NCBI GenBank assembly: GCA_034114085.1
Contig: JAXEWB010000002.1
Location: forward strand, 65,482 to 129,481
Direction: 5' to 3'
From: Spiro-02 sp034114085
GTDB lineage: Bacteria; Spirochaetota; Spirochaetia; Sphaerochaetales; Sphaerochaetaceae
Length of the DNA stretch: 64,000 bases
Below are positions 50,713 to 58,791 of this stretch, one piece after another; the stretch's first letter is position 1; the number at the start of each line of letters is the position of its first letter. Position numbers and translations under genes: made by a program. The notes beneath the pieces are model-generated. The model saw nothing but the letters and a program-made list of their open reading frames with translations. It had not been told where the DNA came from and did not search any database.

Positions 50713-51940
50713 TCCGCTTAAGCCCGGCGGGGTCGGCGAGCGCCCTTTTGCGGAAGACTACGCCTCCGAGCAGCATCAGTGCCGCCCCTGAACCGATCAT
50801 CAGCCATTGGACCGGTATCTTGTCCGCCAACGGGCCGTAGACCAGCATGCTTGCCGGCGCCACCAGATTGCTGATGATGCTCCAAAGTGAAAACACCCGT
50901 CCGAGGTACTGCTGCTCGACCACCTCCTGGATCAGTACGGTGGAGGCCGTTCCCATCAACGGCATGAACAAGCCTGCGATGAGCATCATTGACAAATAGA
51001 ATGGAAAACTAGTGGCGAATCCCATCAATGCGAAGGTAAGTCCGAACCACACTGCGCCGAACGCCATCGTCGTGAACCGATTCTTCCAGCCTCCCCAGAT
51101 AGAGACGGACACGCCGCCGATCAGGGTTCCGACCGACCAAGCCAATTCATTCGCCGTCAGATACCACACCTCAGAACCGAATGTACGTTCGACCAGCAAC
51201 GGGGTCAGGAAAATAGCGGGGGACATCAACAGGATGTAAAAGGCGAAAAACAATAATTCCGCTGAGACTACTTTATGCCCTTTCGCATACAGTATCCCTT
51301 GCTTCAGATCCTGCCAGAGCGTCAGTTTTGTCGCAATCCGCTCATGAGTCTTAATCCGTAGCGCAAGCATGATGACGATGGCGAATGCCGCCGTGACCAC
51401 ATCGACGAGCAACGACCAGTTGAACCCCATCACCGTAAGAATCAGGCCTCCGACCGCCGGAGATACCAGCGTGATCATTGAGTTGAGCGTGCTGTTGATT
51501 CCATTGAATCTGGTCAGTTTCTCCTGCGGGACTATCTGGGGAAGGATCGCCTGTACAGCCGGGGTCTGTACCCCTTGTCCCGCCGACCTGACGCACAGGA
51601 CGAAGTAGATCATCCACAACGATTGATAGCCGTTGAAGAGAAACCCGGCGAGAACCAGCGTCGCGACCGCGATGAACAAATCCGCGCCGACAATCAGCGC
51701 TTTGCGGTTGTAGCGGTCCGCCCATACTCCGCCGAACAAGGAGACGACCATATGCGGCAGGCAGGTACATAGAACCGAGATCATCATGACTTTTCCGGAT
51801 GAAGTCCGTAGCGTCAGCTGCCATGTGATGGAATAGCTGACGATCATGGAGCCGAACAGAGAAATCGTTTGGCTTGCAAGAAAAAAGATGGCCGTAGGCA
51901 ACCATCGTCTTTTGTATTGGATATGTTCTACTTGATTCAA
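50696..51940 (-). CDS. MFS transporter (MFS_3-like)
   Basis: 414 aa from a TTG at 51940, 8 nt after GGAG; no ATG with a suitable site lies nearby, and the frame upstream to 52102 has an implausible Arg/Cys/Ser composition. The first membrane segment reads LPTAIFFLASQTISLFGSMI, and the loop GGVWADRYNRKALIVG is the classic MFS motif A. Twelve segments in total. Related in type to the pump at 42897. Substrate unknown. It stands alone. Confidence 0.88.
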   Translation of the reverse strand: MNQVEHIQYKRRWLPTAIFFLASQTISLFGSMIVSYSITWQLTLRTSSGKVMMISVLCTCLPHMVVSLFGGVWADRYNRKALIVGADLFIAVATLVLAGFLFNGYQSLWMIYFVLCVRSAGQGVQTPAVQAILPQIVPQEKLTRFNGINSTLNSMITLVSPAVGGLILTVMGFNWSLLVDVVTAAFAIVIMLALRIKTHERIATKLTLWQDLKQGILYAKGHKVVSAELLFFAFYILLMSPAIFLTPLLVERTFGSEVWYLTANELAWSVGTLIGGVSVSIWGGWKNRFTTMAFGAVWFGLTFALMGFATSFPFYLSMMLIAGLFMPLMGTASTVLIQEVVEQQYLGRVFSLWSIISNLVAPASMLVYGPLADKIPVQWLMIGSGAALMLLGGVVFRKRALADPAGLKRIITVE

Positions 51941-52333
51941 GTTTTTTTCTCCGATTCCTGTTGGAGAACGACGAAACGCTTCCGAAACAAAACGAAGGAA
52001 GCGATTGAAATTGCATCGCCGACAGGAAAGATACATCCGTCTCCACGACGTGGCATTGACGGATACTACCGGCGGAACGCCGGTACGGACACTGTTGAGC
52101 ATGAGGCCGCTAGTCGCGGCGAATTAAAACAATGGAACTACACATGTTCATTCCTTTTGGGGAGAATAGTATGGATAGCAAAGCATGAAACAACAGATAC
52201 CGTCAAGTGCAGTGCCTGGTTGGACTTGGAAATTCTGATTTCAGGGAGGAAGCATCCAGTTTCGTATTGGCGGTATCTCGTAAGGGGGAGGAACTTTGAC
52301 GATTAGCACGGTGCTGTGAATCGCAGACTGCAT
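51941..52333. other. Intergenic region without a supported gene
   Basis: 393 bases between the MFS gene and dinB, both on the minus strand. Nothing recognised besides the MFS ribosome-binding site. Confidence 0.5.
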
Positions 52334-53587
52334 TCAAGAAGGATCCTCTACAGTATCGGCTGGAGACATTTCCTTGCCGGGGCGGTGTTGCTGCGGCTGA
52401 TTGTATTTGTTGACGCCGGGGACATACCCGTCCATGTTCGTCGCTTTAAGGATTTCCCGGCCCTTGCTGTTGAGCCTGAGTACGACCTTCTCGATCTCCC
52501 GCTTCTTTTTGTTCGCGTCCTCGAACAGTTCTTCCTGCATCGGAACGTCGCCCTTGTACGTCTGGTACAACCCGACGCCGAGCAACCGGACCGGGACGCC
52601 TTGCTTCCATTTCGACGACAGCAACTCCTTGGAAATCTCGTAGACCTGTTCCGCGCTGTAGAGCGGGGTGGTCGGCGTCCGTTGTACGCTGATCGTCGTA
52701 AAGTCGCTGAACCGGAGCTTGATGCCCACAGTCCTGCCCATCACCTGCTCGTCCAGTGACCTGAACATGACCTCGTGGCTCATCTGAAGAAGGCATTGCG
52801 AGAGGATGTCTTCGTCGGAGACATCGACGGGGAAAGTCTGTTCACTGCTGATGGAGTGGCTTTTCGCTTCTCCCGCGTGCATGCCTGGATCGATGCCGCG
52901 GCATACCTTGTACAAATATTCCCCCTGGGCCTGTCCAAAATTCCGTTGCAACGTCTCCATGGAATATTCTCGCAACTGCGCAGCGGTGCCGATATGGTAT
53001 TTCGCCAAAGCGTCGAGGGTGCTTTTGCCGATTCCCCAGAGCTTTTTGAGTCCGATGGCATCGATGAACTCAATCTCCCGCCCCGGGGAAATCCTGCATA
53101 GTCCGTCCGGCTTTCGATAGTCGCTGGCCAGCTTCGCGATGAACCTGGAGGGACCGATTCCGACCGAAATCGTCAATTGCGTTTCATCCTTTATCCGTTG
53201 CTTCAATACCCTCGCGGCATCCCTGGGAAGTCCGTACAGCCGACGGGTTCCCGTCATGTCGAGAAACGCTTCGTCGATGGAGACTTGGGTGATGTCGGGA
53301 CTGAATTCCTCGAAGATCTTCATGATTTGATGGCTGACCTTGCTGTACAGGGACATATGTCCGGGTACTACGATGGCATGAGGACATAGCCGCAGGGCTT
53401 GAGCCATCGGCATGGCGGAATGCACACCGTATTTCCTTGCTTCATAGGAACAGGTCGAAGCGACGCTCCTTGGGCCCGTCCCGCCGACGATCAGGCACTT
53501 GCCGCGGTATTCCGGATGCTCACGTTGTTCAACGGAGGCGAAGAACGCATCCATATCAACATGGAAGAATACAGGTTCAAGTTCCAT
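52334..53587 (-). CDS. dinB: DNA polymerase IV (Y-family)
   Basis: A 417-aa protein. Catalytic acidic residues are in FFHVDMDAFFASVEQ (Asp near residue 9) and VSIDEAFLDMTGT (Asp/Glu near 104). The Y-family block SYEARKYGVHSAMPMAQAL and the C-terminal little-finger domain are present. The last 30 residues (NKYNQPQQHRPGKEM...) form a polar tail without an obvious beta-clamp motif. It performs error-prone translesion synthesis. No LexA box was identified upstream. Confidence 0.95.
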   Translation of the reverse strand: MELEPVFFHVDMDAFFASVEQREHPEYRGKCLIVGGTGPRSVASTCSYEARKYGVHSAMPMAQALRLCPHAIVVPGHMSLYSKVSHQIMKIFEEFSPDITQVSIDEAFLDMTGTRRLYGLPRDAARVLKQRIKDETQLTISVGIGPSRFIAKLASDYRKPDGLCRISPGREIEFIDAIGLKKLWGIGKSTLDALAKYHIGTAAQLREYSMETLQRNFGQAQGEYLYKVCRGIDPGMHAGEAKSHSISSEQTFPVDVSDEDILSQCLLQMSHEVMFRSLDEQVMGRTVGIKLRFSDFTTISVQRTPTTPLYSAEQVYEISKELLSSKWKQGVPVRLLGVGLYQTYKGDVPMQEELFEDANKKKREIEKVVLRLNSKGREILKATNMDGYVPGVNKYNQPQQHRPGKEMSPADTVEDPS

Positions 53588-53614
53588 CTGTCAGTCCGCG
53601 CCTCCGTCGCCTTA

Positions 53615-54862
53615 TTATAGCGTATGTTTCATTGTTTCAGTTCGTTTATATCTTTTGATAGCCTCTTCAATGACAACTTGTAGCATTGTGGGCATGTCAT
53701 AGTTTTCTGGTGCTATCAATCGAGGATAGTGGCTTGTCGAAGTCATCCCCGGCAGCGTATTGATTTCGTTGAGCAAGATTCGTTCTCCATGCAATGCGGA
53801 CGGAACATCGTTGATATTCTGGATGATGAAAAAATCTACTCTCGCATATCCATTCGCGCCAATAGCCTTGAACGCCAGCTTGGCGTAATGACGAATCATC
53901 TGAGCGTCTTCTTCAGAAATCGGCGCAGGAATCCGCATGGTCGCCGGCTGGTCGTCCCCGTATTTTTGCGCATAGGAGAGGAAGCCCGCTTCGGCGTGCC
54001 TCGGATCGTGGACCATCCCCGGCCCACCGACGACCAGCCCTTCGTCGGGCGTCTCCAGTACGGCGCATTCAACTTCCTGCATCGGCGCTACCAGTGTTTC
54101 CAGTAGTACGGAATCACAGACCTCCGCCGCCGTCGCGATTGCTTCCAGCAGCTTGTCCACCGATGTGCCGCCATCGCTGTTTTCCTGCTCTTGGCCCAGG
54201 TGGTCGAGGATTGTCACCCCGACTGAGGAACCGCCGGCTTCCGGTTTGACGACGATTGAATTTCCCAGAGTTTCCATGACCGTCGCCTGGAACATCTCCT
54301 GACGGGTGGTGGACAACGGATGGTCTGTCTCTTTGCGGTCGATGAACGAAGCGATGAACTGGGGAAGGTCGGCGTCATCATCATCCGCCAGCCATGAAAG
54401 CTCGTCCCTCGTCAGAAGGATGGACGGCACGACGGGGATTCCCGCAGTTGCGAACAGCCGTTTCGCGACTTCCTTATGCATTCCGAAGGTACTGCTTGGA
54501 GCGTCGCATCCCACGCAGGGAAGGTGGGCGAGGTCGCAGAGACTTTGCAGCCTGCCGTCTTCTCCCTCCGTACCATGAGCGACCGGCAGTACGGCGTCTA
54601 TGTTCAATTTCATATGGCCGTTCCAGAGTCCTTCGCCCGGCTTGATGTAGATACCGTCCCGTTCCTTCGGGACGATAGGGCCGGGCAGGGCGTCGGTGGT
54701 CAGCGATGGATCTTGCAAATGCCAGGTTCCATCCTTTGCGATACCGATGCAGGTAATTCCGTACCCCGCCGCCGTCAATGCGCGAAAGACGCTTTTCGCG
54801 GAGTTGACCGAAACCTCATGTTCCGTCGAACGTCCTCCGTAAACCAAAGCGATGTTCATCAT
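53615..54862 (-). CDS. ddl: D-alanine--D-alanine ligase
   Basis: 415 aa from the ATG at 54862, which overlaps the murE stop (ATGA). ATP-grasp landmarks: NIALVYGGRSTEHEVSVNSA at the N-terminus, KPEAGGSSVGVT in the middle and LNEINTLPGMTSTSHYP near the end. It is longer than the usual 300-370 aa because of an acidic insert (ADDDDADLPQFIAS) near residue 160 and a stretch around 235. It makes the D-Ala-D-Ala dipeptide for peptidoglycan. Coupled translation with murE links two precursor steps. Confidence 0.94.
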   Translation of the reverse strand: MMNIALVYGGRSTEHEVSVNSAKSVFRALTAAGYGITCIGIAKDGTWHLQDPSLTTDALPGPIVPKERDGIYIKPGEGLWNGHMKLNIDAVLPVAHGTEGEDGRLQSLCDLAHLPCVGCDAPSSTFGMHKEVAKRLFATAGIPVVPSILLTRDELSWLADDDDADLPQFIASFIDRKETDHPLSTTRQEMFQATVMETLGNSIVVKPEAGGSSVGVTILDHLGQEQENSDGGTSVDKLLEAIATAAEVCDSVLLETLVAPMQEVECAVLETPDEGLVVGGPGMVHDPRHAEAGFLSYAQKYGDDQPATMRIPAPISEEDAQMIRHYAKLAFKAIGANGYARVDFFIIQNINDVPSALHGERILLNEINTLPGMTSTSHYPRLIAPENYDMPTMLQVVIEEAIKRYKRTETMKHTL

Positions 54863-56469
54863 AGAAAGCAACTCTCCTTGCACGCCGTAAGTCTGGCGAT
54901 TTCACGTTCTATCGTTCGCGTCTCGTTCCATGGAACTTTCCGTTCCTGTTCATATTCCATGCTCTGTTCATGTCCTTTGCCAAGGAACAGCACAATATCA
55001 CCCTCTCTGGCATCCCTCAACGCTTGCGCTATGGCTTCCGTTCTGTCAGGAATCAGGTGTATTTGCCTGCGGCGGGCAAGTTCCGCAGGAATCCCGGAGG
55101 CGATTTCCTCAAGTATCGCCATGGGACGTTCGTTCCGCGGGTCTTCGTCAGTGATGTAGAGGCTGTCGCACCAGCGGGCCGCCTCCTTGCCCATCGGGGC
55201 GCGCTTGCTCGGATCCCGTTCGCCCGCCGCTCCGAAGACTGCGATCAGCCGTGCCTGCGGCGCCAGCTTCCGTACTTCGGAAAACAACTGGTAGAATGCA
55301 TCGGCGGTATGGGCGAAATCGACGACGATGGTGAATCCCAACACGTTCGGTACCAGGTTGAACCGTCCTGAAACGAGCTTGATATCGCGCAAGAACGGAA
55401 TCAGTTCCTCCACGGGTCTTTGTGCTATGAAACTTGCCGCGAGCAAGGCTTCCAGAGCGTTTTTCAGAAAAAAGGCCGGCCCCATCGGGAACCGGTAGAG
55501 TGTTTCTCGGTCTCCCCGCCAAGCCGGACCTGACAACTGGAAGTTGCATTCGTCCAGCGTCGCGTCGGCGACTGTCGCCGTCAGGTCGGGGATAGTGGGT
55601 TGTGCGTTCAGTTCTCCATGTACTGTCCCCGAAGATGCTTCTCCTGTAGTCACCGCACATGTCAGGATTGCCCCCGCGTGCGTCCCCGCGTTCCTGATTT
55701 GTCGCGCATAGGCGTTGTCCGCGGGAAATACCAGCAGGGAGTCGTCCGACAGACGACGGGCGAGATTGAGTTTCGCATCGACGTATGCTTCGATGCTCTT
55801 ATGGAATTCAAGGTGTTCACTAGTGACGCTGGTATAGACCGCGCAATGGTACGTAAGCCCGGCGAGCCTGTCGTATTCGTCGCTCAGCGCATGGCTGGTC
55901 GCCTCCAGAATGACTGTCTTGATACCATTGTCCCTGCATCTGGCGAGAAACGCCTGGATCTCAAAGGATTCCGGGGTGCTTTGCCTGTATGGGCTTGGCT
56001 CATGGGTTGAGCCGTCATCCATGGATACCGTTCCCAAGAGCCCGGCGCGGATGCCGCAGGCATGCAAGAGCTGCCAAAGAAAATCGCAGGTGCTGCTTTT
56101 GCCGTCAGTGCCGGTTACGCCGACGAGCCGCAGGTCATGGGCCGGAAAATCAAACCATGCGGCGGAGAACAACGCGAACATCCTCCGCGGGTGGCCGGTG
56201 ATCAGATATTGCACGTCTGGATGCAGGGTTTGCGGCTCGTTTTCACAGATGATGAGTTTCGCGCCTTTCGTTATGGCTTCGTCGATATACAGCGAGCCGT
56301 CGGTGTGGATTCCTCCAAAGGCGAAGTAGGCGCAGCGTTCCGTACAAGTCCTGGAATCGTAGGAAAGGGTTGTGAGGACGCAATCAAGCGGGCCCGCCGG
56401 AAACCGGTCTGGAATCAATCGGTCCGAAGGGGTAGCGAGCAGGGTGCAAAGTTCCGATAACCGTCTCAT
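54859..56469 (-). CDS. murE: UDP-N-acetylmuramoyl-tripeptide synthetase (MurE)
   Basis: 536 aa. ATP-binding loop GVTGTDGKSST (a variant of GTNGKTT), LEATSHALSDEYDR, DFAHTADAFYQLF and GAAGERDPSKRAPMG follow the Mur-ligase order. The amino-acid specificity site reads TDEDPRNERP; meso-diaminopimelate enzymes have DNPR at this place, so Asn is replaced while Asp-Pro-Arg is kept. If the organism is a spirochaete, L-ornithine is the expected substrate, but this is inference. The N-terminal UDP-binding domain includes a CTERCAYFAFGG segment. Confidence 0.93.
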   Translation of the reverse strand: MRRLSELCTLLATPSDRLIPDRFPAGPLDCVLTTLSYDSRTCTERCAYFAFGGIHTDGSLYIDEAITKGAKLIICENEPQTLHPDVQYLITGHPRRMFALFSAAWFDFPAHDLRLVGVTGTDGKSSTCDFLWQLLHACGIRAGLLGTVSMDDGSTHEPSPYRQSTPESFEIQAFLARCRDNGIKTVILEATSHALSDEYDRLAGLTYHCAVYTSVTSEHLEFHKSIEAYVDAKLNLARRLSDDSLLVFPADNAYARQIRNAGTHAGAILTCAVTTGEASSGTVHGELNAQPTIPDLTATVADATLDECNFQLSGPAWRGDRETLYRFPMGPAFFLKNALEALLAASFIAQRPVEELIPFLRDIKLVSGRFNLVPNVLGFTIVVDFAHTADAFYQLFSEVRKLAPQARLIAVFGAAGERDPSKRAPMGKEAARWCDSLYITDEDPRNERPMAILEEIASGIPAELARRRQIHLIPDRTEAIAQALRDAREGDIVLFLGKGHEQSMEYEQERKVPWNETRTIEREIARLTACKESCFL

Positions 56470-56672
56470 GCGGTTATGGTAGCAAGAATCGGTGAAGCGT
56501 GCAATGCGGATGTATGATGAATGGCTTTAAAATAACCGCCCCGTATCGAGGAGCCGGATGCCCTTGCATGAGAGCCCGCTATTTCTTCATCATCACCCCA
56601 AAACGGGATAGCCGTTGAAAAACTTTTTTGATATGCTTGCGCTTGGGTGTATATTGTAGGAGTGATTGAAGC

Positions 56673-56930
56673 ATGAGTGAAAGAAACATAACATACAAGC
56701 CTGCGGGTGTCTGCGCGAGCAGAATCTCAATAATGGTCGATGAGAACGGCATCGTGACCTCCATTGAATTCGTCGGGGGGTGCGACGGCAACCACAAGGG
56801 CCTTGTGTCGATGTGTATCGGACGCCCCGCGGCGGAAGTCCGGGAAAAGCTTGCGGGTATAACCTGCGGATTCCGCTCCACTTCCTGCCCCGACCAACTG
56901 GCCAAAGCGATAGGCAAGCTCCTCGCATGA
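56673..56930 (+). CDS. TSCPD-domain protein (TIGR03905 type)
   Basis: An 85-aa protein with a pattern typical of the free-standing TSCPD family: ITYKPAGVCASRISIMVDEN, VTSIEFVGGCDGNHKGL and the signature STSCPDQLAKAI. The family's cysteines are conserved: PAGVCAS, GGCDGN, ITCGFRS and TSCPD. The same domain occurs at the C-terminus of some ribonucleotide reductases. Function of the small proteins is not established. It precedes the beta-barrel gene on the same strand by 30 bp. Confidence 0.92.
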   Translation: MSERNITYKPAGVCASRISIMVDENGIVTSIEFVGGCDGNHKGLVSMCIGRPAAEVREKLAGITCGFRSTSCPDQLAKAIGKLLA

Positions 56931-56960
56931 CGCATGGAACTGTCCGATAGAGAGGTTTTA

Positions 56961-58061
56961 ATGAGCGATAGGCGGGTACGACATCTTGGATTTCTGGTTC
57001 TCGCGGCCTTGCTGGCATCTGTCTCCGTCGTCTTGTCCGCGACCCCAGTCGAGTCCCGTGATATCCGCGCTCGGGGCATGGGGGCGGTGGGTGTCTCCCT
57101 GTCGGGAGCCCATTCTGCGATGTTTGCCAATCCCGCCGCGTTGTATTTCCGCGGCAAGGAGCATGATACCAGCTTCTACGTTTCAACGGGCTATGGAGAC
57201 AACATCGTGCCATTCGCCGTCCAGACCGGTCAGCCCTGCGCCTTTTTGCAAAAACCGGTGCTCGGACTTGATCTTTCCTTCGCGGGACGGAACTTGGCGT
57301 TGACGATCAAGCTTGACAACCAGTTGGAGAATAGGACTCCCGGAGTTTCCTCCGCCATGTACAACGCATATTACTACTCGCTCATCCAGATAGACCTTGC
57401 CTTCGGGTACCGCAATTTCGGTATCGGCGCGTTCTTGCGGGGAGGAAACCGCTCTGTGCGTGAGAATATTGTCATTTCCGGCAATAATTCCTTCCTTGAC
57501 TACCTGACCCAGTCTCTGTTCGAACGATACTCCGCGGTCGAGGGGTCTGAATTCTTCAATATCGGCCTTGGATTGCAGCTCAACTACGATTGGGTGAGCA
57601 TGGGGGTCTGTACGGAGACTCTCGTCATGGCACGTGGCGCTGAATCGGTCGTTTTTTCCGGCAACGGCATTTTTTCGACCCTCACCTGCGGGATTTCATT
57701 CAGGACGCCGACATATACACGCGACAATCAGCTGAGTATGGTCGTACTTGAAAGCGCCTGCGATTTCTATCATTTGGGTGATGATGAGACCAGGGCCGTC
57801 CACATCGGCGCGGAACTGATGTTCCAGTTGCTTCCCAGCTGGTCCGTCAGCCTCCGTACCGGCTACGTCGAGACAAAGCCGAAATTGACGCAGATGTTTA
57901 CGTTCGTCGCGGACAACGTGCGGCAGACCTTCGGGCTTGGAGCCGCGTTGGACAAGTTCAACGTAGATTTCGTCTGTGAAGTTCCCGTCCGTTGGTACCT
58001 CGGCACTGAATCGCCGACGGATTCCATCCTCTGTTCATTCTCGGTAAGTTTTACAGTCTGA
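56961..58061 (+). CDS. Predicted outer-membrane beta-barrel protein
   Basis: 366 aa from the ATG at 56961, preceded by GAGG. A signal peptide (residues 1-28) ends LSATPVES. The mature protein begins RARGMGAVGVSLSGAHSAMF, followed by NPAAL, the N-terminal pattern of FadL/PorV-like and UPF0164-like barrels. It then shows alternating hydrophobic strands to a terminal SVSFTV, with aromatic and small residues facing alternately. It implies a diderm envelope. Ligand or role unknown. Confidence 0.75.
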   Translation: MSDRRVRHLGFLVLAALLASVSVVLSATPVESRDIRARGMGAVGVSLSGAHSAMFANPAALYFRGKEHDTSFYVSTGYGDNIVPFAVQTGQPCAFLQKPVLGLDLSFAGRNLALTIKLDNQLENRTPGVSSAMYNAYYYSLIQIDLAFGYRNFGIGAFLRGGNRSVRENIVISGNNSFLDYLTQSLFERYSAVEGSEFFNIGLGLQLNYDWVSMGVCTETLVMARGAESVVFSGNGIFSTLTCGISFRTPTYTRDNQLSMVVLESACDFYHLGDDETRAVHIGAELMFQLLPSWSVSLRTGYVETKPKLTQMFTFVADNVRQTFGLGAALDKFNVDFVCEVPVRWYLGTESPTDSILCSFSVSFTV

Positions 58062-58171
58062 TTTTACCGGTAGACATTTTATTTCCAGACTGCCATTTCA
58101 AGACCTTGACATTGGTTTCTCTCCCCATTATAGTCATACGGTAGTGTTTTAGAACAAGCAAGGAGTTACTT

Positions 58172-58339
58172 ATGGCCAAGGCACATAGAGGTACCGGAAT
58201 CCGGAACGAGAAGAATCATGGTCGTGGGGATTGTCCCGTTTGCAAGCGCACCGCGATCAAGGTTCTCTACGAGAACGAGATTGAAGGTGAAAAGAAAATG
58301 GTTTGCAAGCAGTGCAACGCCAAGATCAAACACGCATAA
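58172..58339 (+). CDS. 55-aa zinc-ribbon protein
   Basis: 55 aa from the ATG at 58172, preceded by AAGGAG. The sequence starts MAKAHRGTGIRNEKNHGRGD, then CPVCKR, a basic/acidic middle and CKQCNAKIKHA. The two CxxC pairs (residues 21-24 and 45-48) form a probable zinc ribbon, and the protein is strongly basic like small ribosome- or RNA-associated proteins. A good terminator follows at once, so this is a complete monocistronic gene. Confidence 0.85.
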   Translation: MAKAHRGTGIRNEKNHGRGDCPVCKRTAIKVLYENEIEGEKKMVCKQCNAKIKHA

Positions 58340-58366
58340 TACGTGTTCTAGCCTGCTAGGGAAAAG

Positions 58367-58396
58367 AAAAGGACTGTCGCTGGACAGTCTTTTTTA
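58367..58396 (+). terminator. Intrinsic terminator of the zinc-ribbon gene
   Basis: GACTGTC (58372-58378), loop GCTG, complement at 58383-58389 and a run of T to 58396. The flanking A-run and T-run extend the stem. Confidence 0.88.
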
Positions 58397-58409
58397 TTGG
58401 ACATGAAAC

Positions 58410-58459
58410 GGGGCTGCGCCTCGAACTGAAAAACAGTTCGTGCGACAGCCCCATTTTTT
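58410..58459. terminator. Second terminator hairpin between converging genes
   Basis: GGGGCTG (58410-58416) and TCGAACTG pair with CAGTTCG and CAGCCCC (58446-58452), with an internal loop, followed by six T on the plus strand; an A-rich loop is at the top. It lies downstream of both the zinc-ribbon gene and the minus-strand yhbY and may serve both. Confidence 0.75.
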
Positions 58460-58477
58460 CAGCGGGTTCACCGCTCG

Positions 58478-58780
58478 CTATTGAAGCGAACTAGGAATCT
58501 TGATCAGCCGGTCGGGGTTCTTCGCGTCCTGGCGGAACAGAACCGACGTGAACCCGATCATTGCCACGACTTCCGCGGAGGTAGCCGTCGCAAGCTGATC
58601 CGACAAGGGGCGAACCGCATCCTTGAAGCCCTGAAACTTGACCTTGACCAACTCATGGTGATCCAAGGCGTCGTTCAGGGCCGCGACGATATTCTCGGTC
58701 ACGCCGCCCTTGCCGACCATTACAATCGGGCGGAGGTCATGAGCCTGCGCCCGGAGAAAACTTCGTACTCTACTATTCAT
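58478..58780 (-). CDS. yhbY: YhbY/CRM-domain RNA-binding protein
   Basis: A 100-aa protein. The fold's marker is the GKGG loop in VMVGKGGVTENIVAALNDAL, preceded by FLRAQAHDLRPI and followed by HELVKVKFQG and an IGFTSVLFRQ segment near the end. YhbY binds pre-50S ribosomal particles in E. coli. Length is standard. The gene follows the acyl-CoA synthetase gene by 11 bp on the minus strand, so they are probably co-transcribed. Confidence 0.95.
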   Translation of the reverse strand: MNSRVRSFLRAQAHDLRPIVMVGKGGVTENIVAALNDALDHHELVKVKFQGFKDAVRPLSDQLATATSAEVVAMIGFTSVLFRQDAKNPDRLIKIPSSLQ

Positions 58781-58791
58781 ACCAACGTATC

